This document shows positions 14,660 to 17,354 of a stretch of DNA of 17,354 nt, piece after piece. Under the pieces are notes generated by a model. The model ran no database searches. It saw only the letters and a list, made by a program, of their open reading frames with translations, and had not been told where the DNA came from. How positions within the stretch are numbered: the stretch's first letter is position 1; the number at the start of each line of letters is the position of its first letter. Source of the DNA: UBA9619 sp964630665 (GTDB taxonomy: Bacteria; Pseudomonadota; Gammaproteobacteria; Arenicellales; UBA868). The stretch lies in contig CAZVVN010000068.1 of NCBI GenBank assembly GCA_964630665.1, positions 1 through 17,354 of the forward strand, given 5' to 3'. A program made the translations under genes and the position numbers.

Positions 14660-16579
14660 ATGGTCGAAAGGCCCGACAAGAGCCAAATCTTTGATATCGA
14701 AAAGAGCTATGCCCCAGTGAATTTCAGCTGGAAGATCTCCTGGTCAGTGATAGCACCACTGTCCTTGCTGCTCACTGCCACGGCTATCAGGCTCTATGAG
14801 CCCGCTATTGGCACGGAGTACCGGTTACAGATTTTCGATCGTTACCAGCAACTGAGTCCACGGGTGCCTACCGATGTGCCGATCAGTATTGTCGACATCG
14901 ACGACCGCAGTCTGGCCCGAATCGGTCAGTGGCCGTGGTCCCGGCAGCAACTGGCGGACCTGGTGGATGAACTGACTGCCCTGGGTCCTGCCGCGATCGT
15001 CTTTGATGTGCTTTTCTCCGAACCCGATCGACTTTCCCCCGCCAGACTGGCCGAGTTGCTCCCGGCAGGGGCCACGTTCGATGATGCCCGGGCCAAGCTG
15101 CGTGATCTGCCGGACAATGATCAGGATTTCGCCAGCGCTATCGGCAACAGCAACGTTGCGATCGGTTTCGCCCTGACGCCCGACCCGGGGCCACGACTGC
15201 CCAAGCTCAAACCCCGGTACGCAACCAAAGGACCAGCACCCGATCCGTACCTGCTGTCCTTTGGCGGGGCGATTACGGCCTTGCCCGTACTGGAGACGTC
15301 CGCAGCAGGTTACGGATATCTGACCCATACGGTTGGTACCGATGAGGTCATCCGGCGACTACCCTTGTTCGTGCGGATCGGAGAGACGGTCTATCCGTCG
15401 CTGGCGGCCGAAGCTCTGCGTATTGCTCAGGGCGCATCGAACCACGCTACGAAAACGGTAGACCCGGCTTCAAGCAACACCGGCGGTACCGGCCTGATCA
15501 ATGTCAGGATCGGCAGACTGATTGTACCCACTGATCCAGCTGGACAGATCTGGATACGTTACCGGAATTCTGTACACACAGAGGCTGTTCCAGCGTGGCA
15601 GGTACTTTCCGGTGAAGCACCGGCCAATCAGGTAAGTGGAAGGATCGTGCTGGTCGGCAGTTCAGCAGTCGGTGTTGGGGATTTCGGTGTCAACGCACTC
15701 GGGGAACTAACATCCAGCCTGGCCGTGCAGGCGCAGGCAATCGAAACCATTCTTGCTGCTGATTATCTTGCACGGCCGGACTGGATGGCCGGTGCGGAGA
15801 TTCTATTTTGTCTTGTGCTGGGTGCAATTCTGATCTGGGTCCTGCCTCGCTGGGGAATGGCCTGGTGTGCTGGGCTGGCCCTGCTGGCCATCGCTTCAAT
15901 TTTGACCGGTGGTTGGATTGCCTTCGACCGCTACCGCCTTCTTCTGGACCCCATGTACCCTGTCCTGATCGTGGTGCTGGTTTACCTATCGGGTGCATTC
16001 TCGATCTACCTCACCACCCGGACTCGCCTGATTCGAACGACCTGGCTGGTCGAACACGACGTTCTGACCGGCTGCCTAAGTCGGCGGACCTGGTACGACC
16101 GGGCGATCACCAATCTCGAGCGGTGTGACGATCGGCAGGGGTTTCTGATCGCAATCCTTGATATTGACCTGTTCAAGAAAGTTAATGACACCTACGGCCA
16201 CGTCCTGGGAGATGAGGCCCTGAAGCACATGGTGAATGTTGTGACCCAGGCGCTGGGAACTACCGGCGCGATTTTCGGGCGTCTGGGTGGTGAGGAATTT
16301 GGATTGGTGCTGATGATAAACGCTAAAGACAATGTATCGACCGATCTCCGACAGGTCGCAGCCGATCTCCTAGAGCAGATTCGATTGCAATTGGAAGAAT
16401 CACCCTTACCAATTTCATCAATTTCTGATGACGGCAATCACCAGAGCATCGCCTTGACTACCAGTATCGGCGCATCCTTTCCCGCGCCTTTAGAGTCTTT
16501 GGGTGATGCGATGAACCGGGCCGACAAGGCGCTTTATTCCGCCAAGGAATCTGGTCGCAATCGGGTGGTTTTTGGTTGA
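14660..16579 (+). CDS. CHASE2-domain membrane diguanylate cyclase (GGDEF)
   Basis: Predicted sensor that makes cyclic di-GMP, 639 residues. Order: one N-terminal membrane segment (about 28-44); an extracytoplasmic CHASE2 sensor (about 50-370, with VPISIVDIDDRSLARIGQWP, GPAAIVFDVLFSEPD and GRIVLVGSSAVGVGD); three membrane segments at about 377-395, 399-420 and 434-451; then a GGDEF domain (HDVLTGCLSRRTW, DIDLFKKVNDTYGH, GGEEF at 543-547, and a NRADKALYSAKESGRN end). GGEEF and the metal/GTP residues look intact, so it is probably active. The inhibitory RxxD I-site usually ending five residues before GGEEF is absent (TTGA there). Only one early ATG is available; it has no proper Shine-Dalgarno and follows a 7-codon frame at 14635-14658. 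It converges with the partial gene at the right edge. Confidence 0.92.
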   Translation: MVERPDKSQIFDIEKSYAPVNFSWKISWSVIAPLSLLLTATAIRLYEPAIGTEYRLQIFDRYQQLSPRVPTDVPISIVDIDDRSLARIGQWPWSRQQLADLVDELTALGPAAIVFDVLFSEPDRLSPARLAELLPAGATFDDARAKLRDLPDNDQDFASAIGNSNVAIGFALTPDPGPRLPKLKPRYATKGPAPDPYLLSFGGAITALPVLETSAAGYGYLTHTVGTDEVIRRLPLFVRIGETVYPSLAAEALRIAQGASNHATKTVDPASSNTGGTGLINVRIGRLIVPTDPAGQIWIRYRNSVHTEAVPAWQVLSGEAPANQVSGRIVLVGSSAVGVGDFGVNALGELTSSLAVQAQAIETILAADYLARPDWMAGAEILFCLVLGAILIWVLPRWGMAWCAGLALLAIASILTGGWIAFDRYRLLLDPMYPVLIVVLVYLSGAFSIYLTTRTRLIRTTWLVEHDVLTGCLSRRTWYDRAITNLERCDDRQGFLIAILDIDLFKKVNDTYGHVLGDEALKHMVNVVTQALGTTGAIFGRLGGEEFGLVLMINAKDNVSTDLRQVAADLLEQIRLQLEESPLPISSISDDGNHQSIALTTSIGASFPAPLESLGDAMNRADKALYSAKESGRNRVVFG

Positions 16580-16667
16580 TCGGGTGGCACTAATGCCATC
16601 GAGGAATGGGACCCGGTACGGGTAGAAACGGCCGAATCTTGCTACGAATATTTCACCCTTGCCTGGA

Positions 16668-17354
16668 TCAGAGATCGTTTCCGGACTGACTAACCATCGC
16701 ACCGCCAAAGACGCCGCCGGCCTGATAGTTATTCCCTGTGATGGAAAACTGCCCGGCCATCTCTGGCGGTGGTTGTCCTACTGCCTGTGGATGGCCGAAC
16801 AGGTTACCTCTGGCAGTAAAGTTTCGACCACTGGCGGCATCCTGGAGCTGAAAGGGACTGCCATTTTTCACACTCCGGGCCGCGCTGGAATACTGCCCGC
16901 CGTCGAAAGTGGCTGAGAACGCATCGACACTATAGTTCGCGACCCCGAACGAGACGGTAGACCTGAAATCTCCCTGCGTAGCACGGGCCTGGGTTCCGTC
17001 CCACACCATCCCCAGTAAGTCGCCCGAATAGCGCGCTTGTTTTGTGGCAGCGGCAGACAGGTGCGCCGAAGTTGCGGCTATGCCATTGATCCAGAAACCC
17101 ATGCGTAGGCTGTTCATGGCGGTTGGAATCTGCTCGGTGAAGTAACCCCATTCAAGAAAACGACAGCTGCGGCACAACTCGAGTCCTTCGAGTAGCGAAG
17201 ACTGGTCTGCCACCTGCAACAACCCGGCACGTTCGATGACAACGCCGCCGGCAAAACTCGACGATGCCCCGTCCTGCATCCACGCTCCAGCCAACGATCT
17301 CGCTTTGTCGCAGCCGTCTGGATTTTCCTCCTCGTCGCACTCCTCAGTTTTCTC
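16668..17354 (-). CDS. Unrecognised beta-rich protein, C-terminal 228 residues, 5' end outside the window
   Basis: The frame is open from the window edge to a TGA at 16668. The visible N-terminal part is acidic and cysteine-containing (EECDEEENPDGCDK), then a CRSC pair at 61-64 and a tryptophan-rich start of a new domain (LEWGYF). The remainder alternates polar and hydrophobic residues with many Gly, Ser, Phe and Tyr: ARYSGDLLGMVWDG, GDFRSTVSFGVANYSVDAFS, FQLQDAASGRNFTARGNLFG and a final GNNYQAGGVFGGAM. This pattern recalls the small beta-barrel at the C-terminus of transferrin-binding-protein-like and some FecR-domain surface proteins. FecR proteins are frequent neighbours of CHASE2 cyclases, which would fit here, but no FecR domain is visible. 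An exported or cell-surface protein is my best reading; function is unknown. Confidence 0.72.
   Translation of the reverse strand, partial: EKTEECDEEENPDGCDKARSLAGAWMQDGASSSFAGGVVIERAGLLQVADQSSLLEGLELCRSCRFLEWGYFTEQIPTAMNSLRMGFWINGIAATSAHLSAAATKQARYSGDLLGMVWDGTQARATQGDFRSTVSFGVANYSVDAFSATFDGGQYSSAARSVKNGSPFQLQDAASGRNFTARGNLFGHPQAVGQPPPEMAGQFSITGNNYQAGGVFGGAMVSQSGNDL

Noticed and set aside
16585..16623. Two small hairpins (TGGCA-CTAA-TGCCA and ACCCG-GTA-CGGGT) between the cyclase and the last gene
   Set aside because: Stems are only 5 base pairs each and no T-run follows. They may help end transcription between converging genes, but support is too weak to list as a terminator.

Overview
The window is chromosomal DNA from a proteobacterium, most likely a non-enteric gammaproteobacterium. 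The evidence is the gene content and order: rpoD, dnaG, yqeY, rpsU, tsaD, plsY, folB, folK and cca. As I recall, Pseudomonas has the same set in nearly the same order. The proteins are clearly gammaproteobacterial in type (for example, a Cca with an HD domain, and a DnaG whose zinc-site residue numbers match E. coli). The DNA looks GC-rich by eye. I saw no tRNA, rRNA, CRISPR array, insertion sequence or phage gene. I did not find an obviously new multi-gene system; most of the window is core housekeeping.

Positions 1-5031 hold the macromolecular synthesis genes on the minus strand: rpsU, yqeY, dnaG and rpoD (cut by the left edge). The cluster is split by a heme A synthase gene (ctaA/COX15 type) on the plus strand between dnaG and yqeY. 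A near-consensus extended -10 promoter precedes rpoD, and a strong hairpin lies in the dnaG/ctaA divergent gap.

Positions 5032-7860 hold tsaD (tRNA t6A synthesis), convergent plsY (phospholipid synthesis), and the folB-folK pair for folate synthesis. Perfect TATAAT boxes precede tsaD and folB. A PTR1-type pteridine reductase runs toward folK and overlaps its end, so three pteridine/folate genes sit together. Divergent from the reductase is a two-gene unit whose coding ends overlap by 4 bases: a MidA/NDUFAF7-type methyltransferase and uppP (undecaprenyl-pyrophosphate phosphatase).

Positions 10680-13122 hold a lone SCP2-type thiolase with a very strong ribosome binding site and a 10-base palindrome upstream, then convergent cca (tRNA CCA addition).

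Positions 13123-17354 are more accessory: a predicted lipoprotein metallo-aminopeptidase (COG4324 type), a 400-base gap, a CHASE2-GGDEF diguanylate cyclase, and the C-terminal part of an unrecognised beta-rich protein running off the right edge. The gap contains a reversed, frameshifted fragment about 92 bases long, close to 90% identical to part of the aminopeptidase gene. This is the most unusual structure directly visible in the window.
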